Part shown: one piece after another, positions 7,446 to 16,026 of the stretch
Numbering within the stretch: position 1 is the first letter of the stretch
Layout of the letters: every line of letters starts with the position of its first letter
Assembly: GCF_002149015.1 (NCBI RefSeq)
Contig: NZ_NGFO01000032.1
Coordinates: 137 to 63,685 of the forward strand
Direction of reading: 5' to 3'
DNA: 63,549 nucleotides
Source: Gordonia lacunae
GTDB taxonomy: Bacteria; Actinomycetota; Actinomycetes; Mycobacteriales; Mycobacteriaceae
The notes under the pieces: model-generated
Database searches by the model: none
What the model was told of the DNA's origin: nothing
The model's input: only the letters and a program-made list of their open reading frames with translations
Translations under genes and position numbers: made by a program

Positions 7446-8639
7446 CTACAGCAGATCAGCCACAGGCGTGGGGGTCTGGAGCTTCGGCCGTGTCTTCATC
7501 ACGGCCCCCACCTTGCCGGCGCCCACCACGCCGGTGAGGACGCCGTCCCGACTGTAATAGGCGACGAACTTCTTGCCGTCGTCGTCGACGACGTGGACGT
7601 CGTCGTCGGCGCGCGGGGCGCCGAGTACCTGGATCTTGACGTCGAACTGGTCGCTCCAGAAGTAGGCGACCGACGCGGTGACAGCGTCGCCCCCGGTGAT
7701 CTGGTGGGCGACCACCGACGCCTGCTCGACGGTGTGGTTCCAGTGCTCGACGCGTTTCGGCCGCCCGTCCTCGTCGAGCCAGTTCGCCACGTCACCGAGA
7801 GCGTAGACGTTCTCCTCGCTGGTGTGTCCGGTTGCATCGCAGGCGATCCCACCACCGACCTCGCGCGGGGCGAGATCGATTCCCGAACCGTCCAGGTAGT
7901 CGGTCACCGGGGTCGAGCCGATGCCGACCACGACGATGTCGGCGGGCAGGGTCGTGCCGTCGGTGAGTTCGACCGCCTCGACCCGACTGTCCGACACCGC
8001 GATGCTCGCGACACCGACGCCCGTCCGGAGATCGATGCCGTTGGCGACGTGCAGCCGCGAGACCAGCGCGCCGATCTGCTCCCCAAGCGCCACGGCCAGG
8101 GGCGTCCGAGCCGGCTCGACGAGGCTGACGGACAGCCCGCGCGTGGCGAGCCCGGCCGCCACCTCGCATCCGATGAAGCCCGCGCCGATGACGACCGCGG
8201 TGCTTGCGGAATCGATCTCGCCGCGCAGCGCCACCGCGTCGTCGTAGGTGCGGAGCACGTGCACGCCCCGGACGTTCTCGGTCAGACCCGGGAACGGCCG
8301 CGGATCGAGGCCCGTCGACAGCACCAGGGTGTCGTAGGCGATGGTGGCGCCCGAGGCCAGCGTGATCGTCTGGTCTGCCGGGGACACCGCGGTCACGGGC
8401 TCACCGAGCCGCAGGGTGATGCCGGCCTCGGCGTAGAACTCCGCAGGCTTCAAATCGACGCGGTCGTCCTTGCCCAGCAGCACCGACTTCGACAGGGGCG
8501 GACGATCGTACGGCGGGTGGTCCTCCGCCCCGACGAGCGTGATCGGGTCCGTGAACCCGTTGTTGCGCAGGTTCTCCGCGACACGGATTCCCCCCAGCCC
8601 GGCACCGACGACCACCACGCCCGCGCTCGATCCACTCAT
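7446..8639 (-). CDS. FAD-dependent ferredoxin/rubredoxin reductase
   Basis: A 397-residue pyridine-nucleotide-disulfide-type reductase that transfers electrons from NAD(P)H to a small ferredoxin or rubredoxin. It has the FAD motif VVVVGAGLGGIRVAENLR at the N-terminus, the DRPPLSK flavin-contact segment, the second dinucleotide fold VVIGAGFIGCEVAAGL near residue 150, and the VYALGDVANW FAD motif towards the end. M. tuberculosis has a similar gene (Rv0688) between the str and mft loci, and this gene occupies the same neighbourhood. It could serve the CYP ferredoxin encoded near 47.7 kb; that partnership is inference. GGGACGAGAG precedes the ATG. Confidence 0.88.
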   Translation of the reverse strand: MSGSSAGVVVVGAGLGGIRVAENLRNNGFTDPITLVGAEDHPPYDRPPLSKSVLLGKDDRVDLKPAEFYAEAGITLRLGEPVTAVSPADQTITLASGATIAYDTLVLSTGLDPRPFPGLTENVRGVHVLRTYDDAVALRGEIDSASTAVVIGAGFIGCEVAAGLATRGLSVSLVEPARTPLAVALGEQIGALVSRLHVANGIDLRTGVGVASIAVSDSRVEAVELTDGTTLPADIVVVGIGSTPVTDYLDGSGIDLAPREVGGGIACDATGHTSEENVYALGDVANWLDEDGRPKRVEHWNHTVEQASVVAHQITGGDAVTASVAYFWSDQFDVKIQVLGAPRADDDVHVVDDDGKKFVAYYSRDGVLTGVVGAGKVGAVMKTRPKLQTPTPVADLL

Positions 8640-8721
8640 CTCTCGTCCCCTTTGTCGTCTCTCCCGCGGACACCGGTCCGAGCCCGGCGGTCGCGCGGAC
8701 CGCCCCGGGACAACTCGTGTC

Positions 8722-9300
8722 TCAACGGGTCACATCGCCGACCGGTTGCAGGTCGGACAGCAGCCAATTCCCGTCGACCTTACGCATAAGTGCCCACCTC
8801 GCGGTAGGGGTCGCCGCAGGTTTTCCGCCGACGGACTGCCTAACATCTGTAGATTTTTCATCCGCGGTGCGTCCGACGACCTCGTTGACGAACACCAGCA
8901 CCCGCGCTCGGTCCGAACCAGCCTCGTGCAGCCCGGCACCGACGACCTCACCCCGGACCGAGAGCGCGGACGCACGGACGCCCGGCACCACGACATCGGC
9001 ACCGCGGTTGCGGTAGTCCAGGCGCAGCGGGTCGGTGAGCAACGCGTCGGTCGCTCGAGGCCGACCGGGGGGATCGTCGGGCGAATAGGTCAGCACCGCC
9101 TCCACGGCCGTCGCCGCAGCCGAGAGGATCTCGGCGCGCTGATCGTCGGTCGGATCAGAGTCCGGACGCAGCGCTGCCACGCCGAAGATCACCGCGACCA
9201 CGAGCAGCAGGACCGACGCGGCGACGACGAGACGCAGGCGGACGCGCTGGCGTCGGGTCGGCTGTGCCGGTAGTGGTTCCCGGTCGGCGGTGGTGGTCAC
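8722..9300 (-). CDS. Mce-associated membrane protein (fourth of four)
   Basis: A 192-residue protein with one N-terminal transmembrane helix (VVAASVLLLVVAVIFGVAAL) and an extracytoplasmic domain ending in WALMRKVDGNWLLSDLQPVG. The layout matches Mas/Mam proteins, VirB8-like partners of Mce lipid importers. The GTG start overlaps the previous stop as GTGA. It is the last of four tandem paralogous genes; no yrbE or mce gene is nearby. Confidence 0.82.
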   Translation of the reverse strand: MTTTADREPLPAQPTRRQRVRLRLVVAASVLLLVVAVIFGVAALRPDSDPTDDQRAEILSAAATAVEAVLTYSPDDPPGRPRATDALLTDPLRLDYRNRGADVVVPGVRASALSVRGEVVGAGLHEAGSDRARVLVFVNEVVGRTADEKSTDVRQSVGGKPAATPTARWALMRKVDGNWLLSDLQPVGDVTR

Positions 9301-9935
9301 GGTCGCCTCGCCTGGGCGATCTTCCAGCCGTCGTCGGTACTGGTCATCGTGACCAAGGCCGTGATCCGCTCGCCGGTGGTGTCGGTCTCCGAACCGCCCC
9401 CCGGCCCGCCGAGGAGCGCCGGATTCGTCGCATCGGCGACGACCAGCACGTCGACGCTGCTGCCGATCTCGTCGGACGTCGGGTCGGTGACCAGCCCCGC
9501 CGAAACCACCTGTCCGACACTCGGACCCGTCTGCTCACCCACCTCCGTGACCAGGGCGGCGCGGGCGGCGTCGATCCGCTCCTGCTGCGGACCGGTACTC
9601 ACCTCGGCAACGGCGGTCACATACCCCTCGGGGTCGGTCGGGTCGGCGGTGAGCATGGTGGTGACGGCACCACGCGCGGACGTGAGCACGTCATCCGTCA
9701 GGTCCGCCGCCGCATGCTGTCCGCGGATCTGCCAACCGAGCGCTGCGGCCACCGCGACGAGAAGGAGTACGGCGACAGCCACCCCGATGAGGGCCCGGCG
9801 CAGGAGACGTGTCCGTCGTGCCGCTCGCGACCGTAGCGCCGGGGTCGCGGCGATCCGGGCGGTGCGCGCCCGGCGCGCCGCCGTGTCGACCCGCTCGCGA
9901 GCGAGTTCGACTCTCGTAGCACCTGTCTCGTTCAT
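9297..9935 (-). CDS. Mce-associated membrane protein (third of four)
   Basis: A 212-residue paralogue of its neighbours: an Arg-rich cytoplasmic tail, a single transmembrane helix (ALIGVAVAVLLLVAVAAALG) and a periplasmic domain ending with TSTDDGWKIAQARRP. The ATG at 9935 is chosen; an in-frame GTG 9 nt upstream is possible. It overlaps the next gene as GTGA and lies 31 nt after the previous stop. By family analogy it stabilises or assembles an Mce transporter encoded elsewhere. Confidence 0.8.
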   Translation of the reverse strand: MNETGATRVELARERVDTAARRARTARIAATPALRSRAARRTRLLRRALIGVAVAVLLLVAVAAALGWQIRGQHAAADLTDDVLTSARGAVTTMLTADPTDPEGYVTAVAEVSTGPQQERIDAARAALVTEVGEQTGPSVGQVVSAGLVTDPTSDEIGSSVDVLVVADATNPALLGGPGGGSETDTTGERITALVTMTSTDDGWKIAQARRP

Positions 9936-9966
9936 CGCCACCACCGTCGGGGGTCCGTCGGCGCGG

Positions 9967-10506
9967 TCACCCGATCACATCCGCCGCCGCGAGAAGCCAC
10001 GCATCGTCGGAGCGGACGAACCGGGCGAGGACGGAGCGACGTACGGTCGACGCCGGCCCGGCGGTGGGGCGCACGGTCACCGACACCCGCAGCAACGCCT
10101 CCCCCGCGTCGGCATCGGCTGCGACAACGCTCACGATCTCGGGCCGCCAGGTCACCGACGACGTGCCCTCGGGTGGCGGCCGGTCGAGCTGAGCGCCGTA
10201 GCTGTCGGTGAAGTCGTCGGCGACCAGTGTCCGCGCGCGGGCCCGATCCAGCTGCCACCGGCCGGCGTCGACGGAGAAGACGTCCGAGACGATCGTGCCG
10301 GCCGACGTTCGCAACTGATCCCGGCTCTGCGCGACATCGGCCCCGGCACGCTGCGAACCCCACAGTGCGAGTACGACGACGATGGTGGTCACCAGCACGA
10401 CGGCCGCGATCGCGATGCGGGCGGCGGCGGCTCGTGCGGTGACCGGCCGGGTCGACGTCTGCCCCCGACCCGGACCAGCGGCTCCGGACTGCGTCAGCGA
10501 ACTCAT
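9967..10506 (-). CDS. Mce-associated membrane protein (second of four)
   Basis: A 179-residue protein with one transmembrane helix (AIAAVVLVTTIVVVLALWG) and an extracytoplasmic domain whose last segment (SVLARFVRSDDAWLLAAADV) is equivalent to those of the neighbours. The start ATG overlaps the stop of the preceding gene as ATGA, indicating coupled translation. It belongs to the same Mce-associated set. Confidence 0.8.
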   Translation of the reverse strand: MSSLTQSGAAGPGRGQTSTRPVTARAAAARIAIAAVVLVTTIVVVLALWGSQRAGADVAQSRDQLRTSAGTIVSDVFSVDAGRWQLDRARARTLVADDFTDSYGAQLDRPPPEGTSSVTWRPEIVSVVAADADAGEALLRVSVTVRPTAGPASTVRRSVLARFVRSDDAWLLAAADVIG

Positions 10507-11126
10507 GGGAGATACTGCACCGCCCCGAGTTTCAGACTGCCGTCAGCGGGCGTGACCAGGACTCGCAACCGGAATCGGCGGGCCTGGTCGCCGTCGGCGT
10601 CCGGCGCGCCCCTGCCGGCGAACACCACGGTGGCGGCGACGAGGACCGTGGCGGAATCGCCGTCGCGGACGGATATCCCGGTGCCGTCGACCGAGGACTC
10701 CGCGACGGTGCCGTTGGCACGGACGAATTCGGTGTAGCTGTCCGCTGATTGGGCGAATTCGTCGTAGAAGGCCCCGGTGGCACCGGCGAGGATTCGCTGG
10801 GCGCGTCGGTCGTCGCAGCTGTCCGGCGCGATCAGCACCTCGACGCGTTCGGCTGCGGCCGACTGGAGTTCGGCATCGGAGTAGTGCGCACGGTCCCGCG
10901 TCCACGCGGTCACCGCGACCCCGGCCAGGACGAGGGCAACGACGAGCACGAGGCCGGCGACCACCCATCGACGCCGGGGAAGGCGACGCCGTAGACCGGC
11001 GTCGACCTCGATCCTGTGCAGCTCGTCCAGCGCCTCGCGCAGCTCGCGTCTGGCCGCCCGGTCGGCGCTCAGCTCAGGAGCCCCGGACGAGGCGGCCGCC
11101 CGGCCGTTCGTTTCCGACACCTTCAC
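10503..11126 (-). CDS. Mce-associated membrane protein (first of four)
   Basis: A 207-residue protein with an Arg-rich cytoplasmic stretch, a single transmembrane helix (RWVVAGLVLVVALVLAGVAV) and an extracytoplasmic domain containing paired cysteines and the RVLVTPADGSLKLGAVQYL end. The GTG at 11126 overlaps the SDR stop as GTGA and is chosen over a GTG 6 nt later; a longer upstream frame would lie over the SDR gene. It heads the four-gene Mce-associated block. SDR genes beside mas genes also occur in actinobacterial mce regions. Confidence 0.78.
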   Translation of the reverse strand: MKVSETNGRAAASSGAPELSADRAARRELREALDELHRIEVDAGLRRRLPRRRWVVAGLVLVVALVLAGVAVTAWTRDRAHYSDAELQSAAAERVEVLIAPDSCDDRRAQRILAGATGAFYDEFAQSADSYTEFVRANGTVAESSVDGTGISVRDGDSATVLVAATVVFAGRGAPDADGDQARRFRLRVLVTPADGSLKLGAVQYLP

Positions 11127-12052
11127 GACGACAGGGGCGTGCTCTCCTGGGGCCGCGTCAGGCCCTCGCCCGCCGCCCTGGTGTCGATCGTCTCGCCACG
11201 GATTCGGCTGGAGTACGCGGCGCGGGCGTGCTGGTCGGGGCTGAGGAAGATCGAGTCCAGCTTGGTCAGCCTGCGCGAGAGGCGCTTCATCGCCTGCGGG
11301 AAGAGCGGACTCGACTCGGCCCACCGCATCGACCGCGGCGCATAGACACGGGTGACCGGTCGCGCGATCGTCTGCACGACGATCGAGGCGACCTCACCGG
11401 GCTCGACGGTCTGGATGAATCTGTTGGTCTGCAGACCCGAGATCAGTGCGGTCCGTGTGAACGTGGGTAGCACCGCGCTGATCGTGACACCCTGCGGCTC
11501 GAGTTCGGCCCCGAGCGCCTCGGAGAACTCGATGACGGCTGCCTTGGCGCCGTTGTAGATCGTGAGGCCGGGAGTCGGTATGCGTCCGGCCGTCGAGGCG
11601 ATGTTCACGATGTGACCGGTCCGGCGCGGCGCCATCCGGCGGGCCGCCTCCTGACATCCGATGATCACGCCCAGGACGTCGATCTCGTAGGTCCGGCGGA
11701 TGATCGTGTCGTCATAGGACAGGAACGGACCGACCGGCATGATCCCGGCGTTGTTCACGAGTACGTCGATCGGCCCCAGTCGTGCCTCGACCTCGGTCAG
11801 GAACGCGTCGAAGGACTCGCGCTTGGTGACGTCCACCTCGATGCCCTCGACGCCCAGGTCGGCGGCGGCCTTGCCCACGGCTTCGGAGTCCACGTCACCG
11901 ATGGCGACCTTCGCCCCCGCGTCGAACAGCTGGGTGGCGGTCTCGAATCCGATGCCCCGCGCGCCACCGGTGATGACCACGACCTTGTCCCGTAGCGCGG
12001 CGCGGATGGCCGCATGGTCGGGTGTACGAGACAGCCTGTCGCGCAGACTCAT
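11123..12052 (-). CDS. Short-chain dehydrogenase/reductase
   Basis: A 309-residue classical SDR. It has the cofactor motif VVITGGARGIGFETA, the VLVNNAGIM motif and the catalytic YNGAK. After the Rossmann domain comes a C-terminal extension of about 70 residues with basic character (AMKRLSRRLTKLDSIFLSPD), as in lipid-related SDRs of actinobacteria. It is translationally coupled to the first Mce-associated gene downstream. A TetR gene lies upstream in the same direction. The substrate is unknown; a lipid or sterol alcohol is plausible from context only. Confidence 0.85.
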   Translation of the reverse strand: MSLRDRLSRTPDHAAIRAALRDKVVVITGGARGIGFETATQLFDAGAKVAIGDVDSEAVGKAAADLGVEGIEVDVTKRESFDAFLTEVEARLGPIDVLVNNAGIMPVGPFLSYDDTIIRRTYEIDVLGVIIGCQEAARRMAPRRTGHIVNIASTAGRIPTPGLTIYNGAKAAVIEFSEALGAELEPQGVTISAVLPTFTRTALISGLQTNRFIQTVEPGEVASIVVQTIARPVTRVYAPRSMRWAESSPLFPQAMKRLSRRLTKLDSIFLSPDQHARAAYSSRIRGETIDTRAAGEGLTRPQESTPLSS

Positions 12053-12131
12053 TGGATCTCCTTCGGTGGATGTGAACGGAAGCGATCGGCGCGGAGCGGA
12101 GCGGACCGGGCCGTTCGTCTCCGGCGGGGCG

Positions 12132-12761
12132 TCACCAGATCATCGGTGCGAGGAACTTCGAGGCGAAGTCCCGGACGCGTTGCGGTTCGTTGCGCGCGGG
12201 ATCCGACGGTGGTGTCTCGAGAAGCGAGATCACCAGCCGCACATGGATCTCCACAGCCTCCAGCAGATCCTCGACGGGCATCTGGGCGCCTTCGTCGCGT
12301 AGCGTGGCGGCCACCCGGTCGGTGACCATGTCGATGAACAACGACGTCATCTTGGCGGTGACACTCTTGATCTCGGAGTCGGTGAGGACGATCCGGCTCA
12401 GCAGTGGATCGGAGTTGACCCATTCGGCGCCGACCGCGAACGCCTCGACCAGCGCGGCCTTGGGACCGAGGCCCTTCACCGAGGCCTCGAGCTTCTGCAT
12501 GCCGGTCTCGTAGGCGTCGTTCGCCACCGCGTAGAGCAGTGCGTCCTTGTTGGGGAAGCGCCGGTACAGGGTGCTGCGACTAACCCCGGCACGAGCGGCG
12601 ACCTCGTCGATGTTGGCGCGTCGGACGCCGACCTCGGCGAACTCGGCCCCGGCGGCGGCGAGGATCGCAGCCTCCTGGTCGGCCGGGCTCGCGGTGTTGC
12701 GGACCTTACGGGTCGAGCGAGTCCTGCTGTCGGTCTTCGTTCCGGTGTCTGCCACGGTCAT
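12132..12761 (-). CDS. TetR-family regulator
   Basis: A 209-residue TetR-type repressor. The helix-turn-helix is at about residues 45-80 (RRANIDEVAARAGVSRSTLY then RRFPNKDALL). The ligand domain is generic, so no effector is predicted. It lies 79 nt upstream of the SDR plus Mce-associated gene block and probably controls it. Its ATG overlaps the stop of a small upstream ORF (ATGA). Confidence 0.88.
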   Translation of the reverse strand: MTVADTGTKTDSRTRSTRKVRNTASPADQEAAILAAAGAEFAEVGVRRANIDEVAARAGVSRSTLYRRFPNKDALLYAVANDAYETGMQKLEASVKGLGPKAALVEAFAVGAEWVNSDPLLSRIVLTDSEIKSVTAKMTSLFIDMVTDRVAATLRDEGAQMPVEDLLEAVEIHVRLVISLLETPPSDPARNEPQRVRDFASKFLAPMIW

Positions 12762-12994
12762 CGCCGCCGAGTGGTGACGGGGAGTTCGTTCTCCGCGGGT
12801 ACCGGCAGCCGGCCACCGCCCAGCCTGCGATGCATGATCGTCGTGATCTCCATCTGGTCAAAATACAACCCGCCGCTTCCGCGCACGCGGCCGCCGAGAG
12901 CGCCGTCCCCGGCCTCCGCGGTCGCGACGCGATCCGGGCACGGGGCTCCGGACAGCCCGATGCGCGCCGGCACCATCGCCAGAACCGAAGCCAT
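12758..12994 (-). CDS. Possible small hypothetical protein
   Basis: A 78-residue ORF. GGGAGG lies 8 nt before the ATG at 12994, third codon positions are mostly G or C like the neighbours, and the stop overlaps the TetR start as ATGA. The C-terminal half reads FDQMEITTIMHRRLGGGRLP. No family was recognised, and it is much shorter than typical enzymes, so it may be a remnant. An earlier in-frame ATG at 13000 is too close to the Shine-Dalgarno sequence. Confidence 0.4.
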   Translation of the reverse strand: MASVLAMVPARIGLSGAPCPDRVATAEAGDGALGGRVRGSGGLYFDQMEITTIMHRRLGGGRLPVPAENELPVTTRRR

Positions 12995-13117
12995 GCCCAT
13001 CCCCTCCCGTTCGAACCGTCTCCGAAGCGCTCACCCGGTGTGACCCACATCGCATACTAGACCATGTTGAGACAGATCGGAAAAACCGTTCCTACCGCGA
13101 GGTGTGTCCGGGCGCAT

Positions 13118-14104
13118 TCACCGCGCGGCGAGGAGGCGATGGCATCGCCGCAGACGTTCGCGCCACCGGTGCTGGCCTTCGGGTCCCAGCGCGAGCCCCA
13201 CGGTGTCGATCGTGGCGCCGGCGTCGAACCATCGGACCCCGACGCCGCCGTCGATCATCTGGAACGACGTCGCGACGTCCGCGGCGAGCAGCGTCCCGGT
13301 ACCCAGTCCACACGCGAGCTCCAGGCGGGGCAGCGCGGCGGCCGCGGCGACCCCCGCGGCCATACCGATCGCGCTGTCGAGCGCACTCGAGACGACGATG
13401 TCGAGTCCGATGTTCTCGGCGAGTGCAAGCGTTGCGCGCATCCCGCCGAGAGGCGCCACCTTGACCACGGCGACATCCGCGGCGTCGGCGGCCACCACCC
13501 GATACGGGTCGTCCGCCTTCCGGATGGATTCGTCGGCTGCGATCGGCACCCCGACCGCCCGCCGGACGGCGGCGAGTTCCTCGACTGTGCGACAGGGCTG
13601 TTCGGCGTACTCCACGTCGCCGATGGCACGCAGGGCAGCGACGGCCTCGTCCACGGTCCACCCCCCGTTCGCGTCGATGCGCACCCGGCCGATCACCGCG
13701 CGGGTGGCGGCCACCCGCGCGACATCGTCGTCGAGCGTCTGCCCGGCTTCGGCGACCTTGACCTTCGCGGTACCCGCGCCCGGGTAGCGCTCGAGCAGCG
13801 CCGCGACCTCGTCGGCGGGGATCGCGGGCACGGTCGCATTGACCGGCACGATGTCGCGAACGGCGGCGGGAGGCCCGACCCAGGCCGCTTCCAGGCCGGC
13901 CCGCAACCACGAGGCCGCCTCCGGGTCGTCGTATTCGACGAACGGCCCGAACTCACCCCACCCCGCCGGTCCGGCGAAGACCATGGTCTCGCGCGCGGTG
14001 AGGCCGCGGAACCTGGTGCGCATCGGGAGTCGGACCGCCACCGCCGACGCGAGGACGTCCTCGACATCCGGAAGCACCCAGTCCTGCCGCTCGTCGCGCA
14101 CCAT
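13118..14104 (-). CDS. menC: MenC, o-succinylbenzoate synthase
   Basis: A 328-residue enolase-superfamily enzyme that dehydrates SHCHC to o-succinylbenzoate in menaquinone biosynthesis. The barrel carries the catalytic and metal-ligand signatures in order: AKVKVAEAG (Lys pair), IDANGGWT (first Asp ligand), AEQPC (Glu), ADES (Asp) and VVKVAPLGG (second catalytic Lys). GGAGG precedes the ATG at 14104. It is divergent from the MpaB-type oxygenase gene. No other men genes are visible nearby. Confidence 0.9.
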   Translation of the reverse strand: MVRDERQDWVLPDVEDVLASAVAVRLPMRTRFRGLTARETMVFAGPAGWGEFGPFVEYDDPEAASWLRAGLEAAWVGPPAAVRDIVPVNATVPAIPADEVAALLERYPGAGTAKVKVAEAGQTLDDDVARVAATRAVIGRVRIDANGGWTVDEAVAALRAIGDVEYAEQPCRTVEELAAVRRAVGVPIAADESIRKADDPYRVVAADAADVAVVKVAPLGGMRATLALAENIGLDIVVSSALDSAIGMAAGVAAAAALPRLELACGLGTGTLLAADVATSFQMIDGGVGVRWFDAGATIDTVGLALGPEGQHRWRERLRRCHRLLAAR

Positions 14105-14140
14105 CCGACCTCCGTCTCCGTGTGCGGTCCACCCGCATCG

Positions 14141-14168
14141 TTGAAACAACCTTCCAACTTTGTTCCAA
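14141..14168. promoter_or_regulatory. Imperfect palindrome between menC and oxygenase
   Basis: TTGAAACAA-N10-TTGTTCCAA is an inverted repeat with 8 of 9 matches in the 83-nt divergent gap. Its 28-nt span suits a TetR-type dimer pair. TTCCAA is also directly repeated inside it. It could control either gene. The regulator is unknown. Confidence 0.4.
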
Positions 14169-14187
14169 GTGCGATATTCTCGCCGCC

Positions 14188-15123
14188 ATGTCAGTCAACC
14201 AGGGATTCGACGCCGGCATCCGCGAGGCGGAACCGATGATCGTCGACGACACTCCGGACACCGCGGGCGAGATCGCGTCACCGCGCCTCGGCGCCGACTC
14301 GCTCGTGTGGAAGTTCTACGGCGACAACCGTGGCCTACTCGGCTTCCAGCGCCTGGCCGGCACCGAGAACTGCATCGAACAACTCGGCCAGGCCGTCCTG
14401 GACCATTCGGTCATCTTCAGCGACTTCCTCGGCCGGGCCAAGCGCACCGGCCCGCCCGTCATGCGCACCGTGTACAGCACCGAGCCGGAGAAGTGGGGTC
14501 GCACGGTGCGCGACTTCCACAAGGACATCAAGGGCACGATCAGCGACGGATCGCGCTACCACGCGCTCAACCCGGAACTCTTCTACTGGGCGCACGCCAC
14601 CTTCGTCGACCAGGTCCTCTTCATCACCGACACCTTCATCCGCCGCCTGAGCCACGCGGAGAAGGTCCAGATCTTCGAGGAGAGCAAGACCTGGTATCAG
14701 CTCTACGGGGTCAGCGACCGAGGACAACCACAGACATACGAGGAGTTCGTCCAGTACTGGGACGACATGCTCGACCGATTCGTGCCGCACAAGACGATCG
14801 TGTACGCCACCGGTTACATCCGGCAGGGACTCCCCCGGCCCAGGAAGATCCCCGCACCCGTGTGGCGGATCATGTCGATCCCGTTGAACGCCTTCATCCG
14901 CACGGTCGTCGTCGGCACCTTGCCCCAGCAGATGCGCGACGTCTGCGACCTGGAGTGGAACGACCGGCGCGAGAGGAACTTCCAACGTTTTGCCGCCCTC
15001 ATGCGGGCCGCCAATCCACTGATCAACCGGCTGCCGCTCAAGTACCTCTACGTTCCGTGGGCCTACGAGGCGTGGCAGAAGGTCGGCATCGACCCCCGGC
15101 CGTTGCACAACAAACCCGCATGA
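14188..15123 (+). CDS. MpaB/latex-clearing-protein family oxygenase (DUF2236)
   Basis: A 311-residue member of the oxygenase MpaB/rubber oxygenase (DUF2236) family. Family landmarks: ADSLVWKFYGDNRGLLGFQR near the N-terminus, FSDFLGRAKRTGPP, a RTVYSTEPEKWGRTVRDFHK segment, the YHALNPELFYWAHATFVDQV block and ERNFQRFAALMR near the C-terminus. Some relatives are b-type haem enzymes that cleave polyisoprene, others act in fungal mycophenolate synthesis; most actinobacterial members have no known substrate. No signal peptide is seen. An earlier in-frame start would cross the palindrome in the gap; ATG 14188 is preferred although its ribosome site is weak. Confidence 0.83.
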   Translation: MSVNQGFDAGIREAEPMIVDDTPDTAGEIASPRLGADSLVWKFYGDNRGLLGFQRLAGTENCIEQLGQAVLDHSVIFSDFLGRAKRTGPPVMRTVYSTEPEKWGRTVRDFHKDIKGTISDGSRYHALNPELFYWAHATFVDQVLFITDTFIRRLSHAEKVQIFEESKTWYQLYGVSDRGQPQTYEEFVQYWDDMLDRFVPHKTIVYATGYIRQGLPRPRKIPAPVWRIMSIPLNAFIRTVVVGTLPQQMRDVCDLEWNDRRERNFQRFAALMRAANPLINRLPLKYLYVPWAYEAWQKVGIDPRPLHNKPA

Positions 15124-15134
15124 CCCCGTCCGCT

Positions 15135-15202
15135 CCCTGAAGAGCGCGTGCGTGACACCCTCCGCCCCCTGAGGAGCGAGCGTGCGAGCGTCTCGAAGGG
15201 TC
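15135..15202. repeat. REP-like element between convergent genes
   Basis: Related to the element at the left edge of the window: words CCCTGAGGAGCGAGCGTGCG and CTCGAAGGGTC in a 77-nt gap between two convergent stop codons. The two CCCTGA(A/G)GAGCG words are direct repeats about 30 nt apart. A terminator-like role is inferred from position. Confidence 0.5.
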
Positions 15203-15947
15203 AGTGCCCGAGAAATCCGTCGACCTGGGCGACGAACTCGGCGGCGCGGTCACGGTGGACGCTGTGACCCGCGTCGATGGTGACGAAACGCGAGTCGGGC
15301 AGGGCCTCGCTGAGGGTCCGCAGGTGGTGTGGGGGAAGGAAACTCTTCTCGCCGCCGGAGATGACCAGTGACGCGGCCTGCACGTCCGGCAGCTCCGACC
15401 ACCAGTGCGGTGCACAGACATCGAACTCGGCGACGATCTGATCACCCATCCGGCCGTCGAATCGAATGACCGGAAAGGGGTTGCGCGCGAGCGCGATCAG
15501 GCCGCGGATCTGTTCGCCGAGGGTGGCGCGCATCGCGATGCCCTCGGAGAGGTCGGCCTCGTCGCGAGGCATCGGCGGCACCTCTTCGAGGACCAGACGC
15601 CGGATCCGGGACGGCTCGAGCATCGCGAAGCGGAGCGCGGTGTGGGCGCCGAGCGAGTGGCCGACCACGTCGGCGACCGCGACACCGAGGGCGTCGAGGA
15701 CGTAGGCCAGATCGTCGCGGAAGTCGTCGAGCCGGTAGACATCTCGCGCTCGGCCGCTGCGTCCGTGGCCGCGGAGGTCCACGCTGATCACCGCGCGCCC
15801 GCGGGCGCGGAGTGCCGCCGCGAGGCGGCGCCACGTCGAGTGATCCGACGCCATGCCGTGCACGAGCACGACGGGCACGCCACGATCGGTCTCCCCCGCG
15901 ACCCGGACCGCGAGATCGGGGTCGCCGCTTCGCCGCAGGACACGCAT
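15201..15947 (-). CDS. Alpha/beta hydrolase
   Basis: A 248-residue alpha/beta-hydrolase-fold enzyme. The oxyanion segment is VVLVHGMASDHSTW, the SVDLRGHGRSG strand follows, the nucleophile elbow is VGHSLGAH (Ser), and the catalytic His is in DAGHSVHRDRAAEFV near the C-terminus. ATG 15947 is chosen because the protein then begins just before the first beta strand; the ribosome site is weak. It is convergent with the oxygenase gene. The substrate is unknown. Confidence 0.83.
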   Translation of the reverse strand: MRVLRRSGDPDLAVRVAGETDRGVPVVLVHGMASDHSTWRRLAAALRARGRAVISVDLRGHGRSGRARDVYRLDDFRDDLAYVLDALGVAVADVVGHSLGAHTALRFAMLEPSRIRRLVLEEVPPMPRDEADLSEGIAMRATLGEQIRGLIALARNPFPVIRFDGRMGDQIVAEFDVCAPHWWSELPDVQAASLVISGGEKSFLPPHHLRTLSEALPDSRFVTIDAGHSVHRDRAAEFVAQVDGFLGH

Positions 15948-16026
15948 GTCCGTCAGCTTACGAGCGCCGGGGATGCGGTCGCCGTCACACTCCACACGAC
16001 CGTTCGCGCTCCTGCCCGTTCGGTTC

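Noticed and set aside
13050..13070. KstR-like site TAGACCATGTTGAG upstream of the small ORF
   Set aside because: Two fixed positions of TnnAACnnGTTnnA are wrong.
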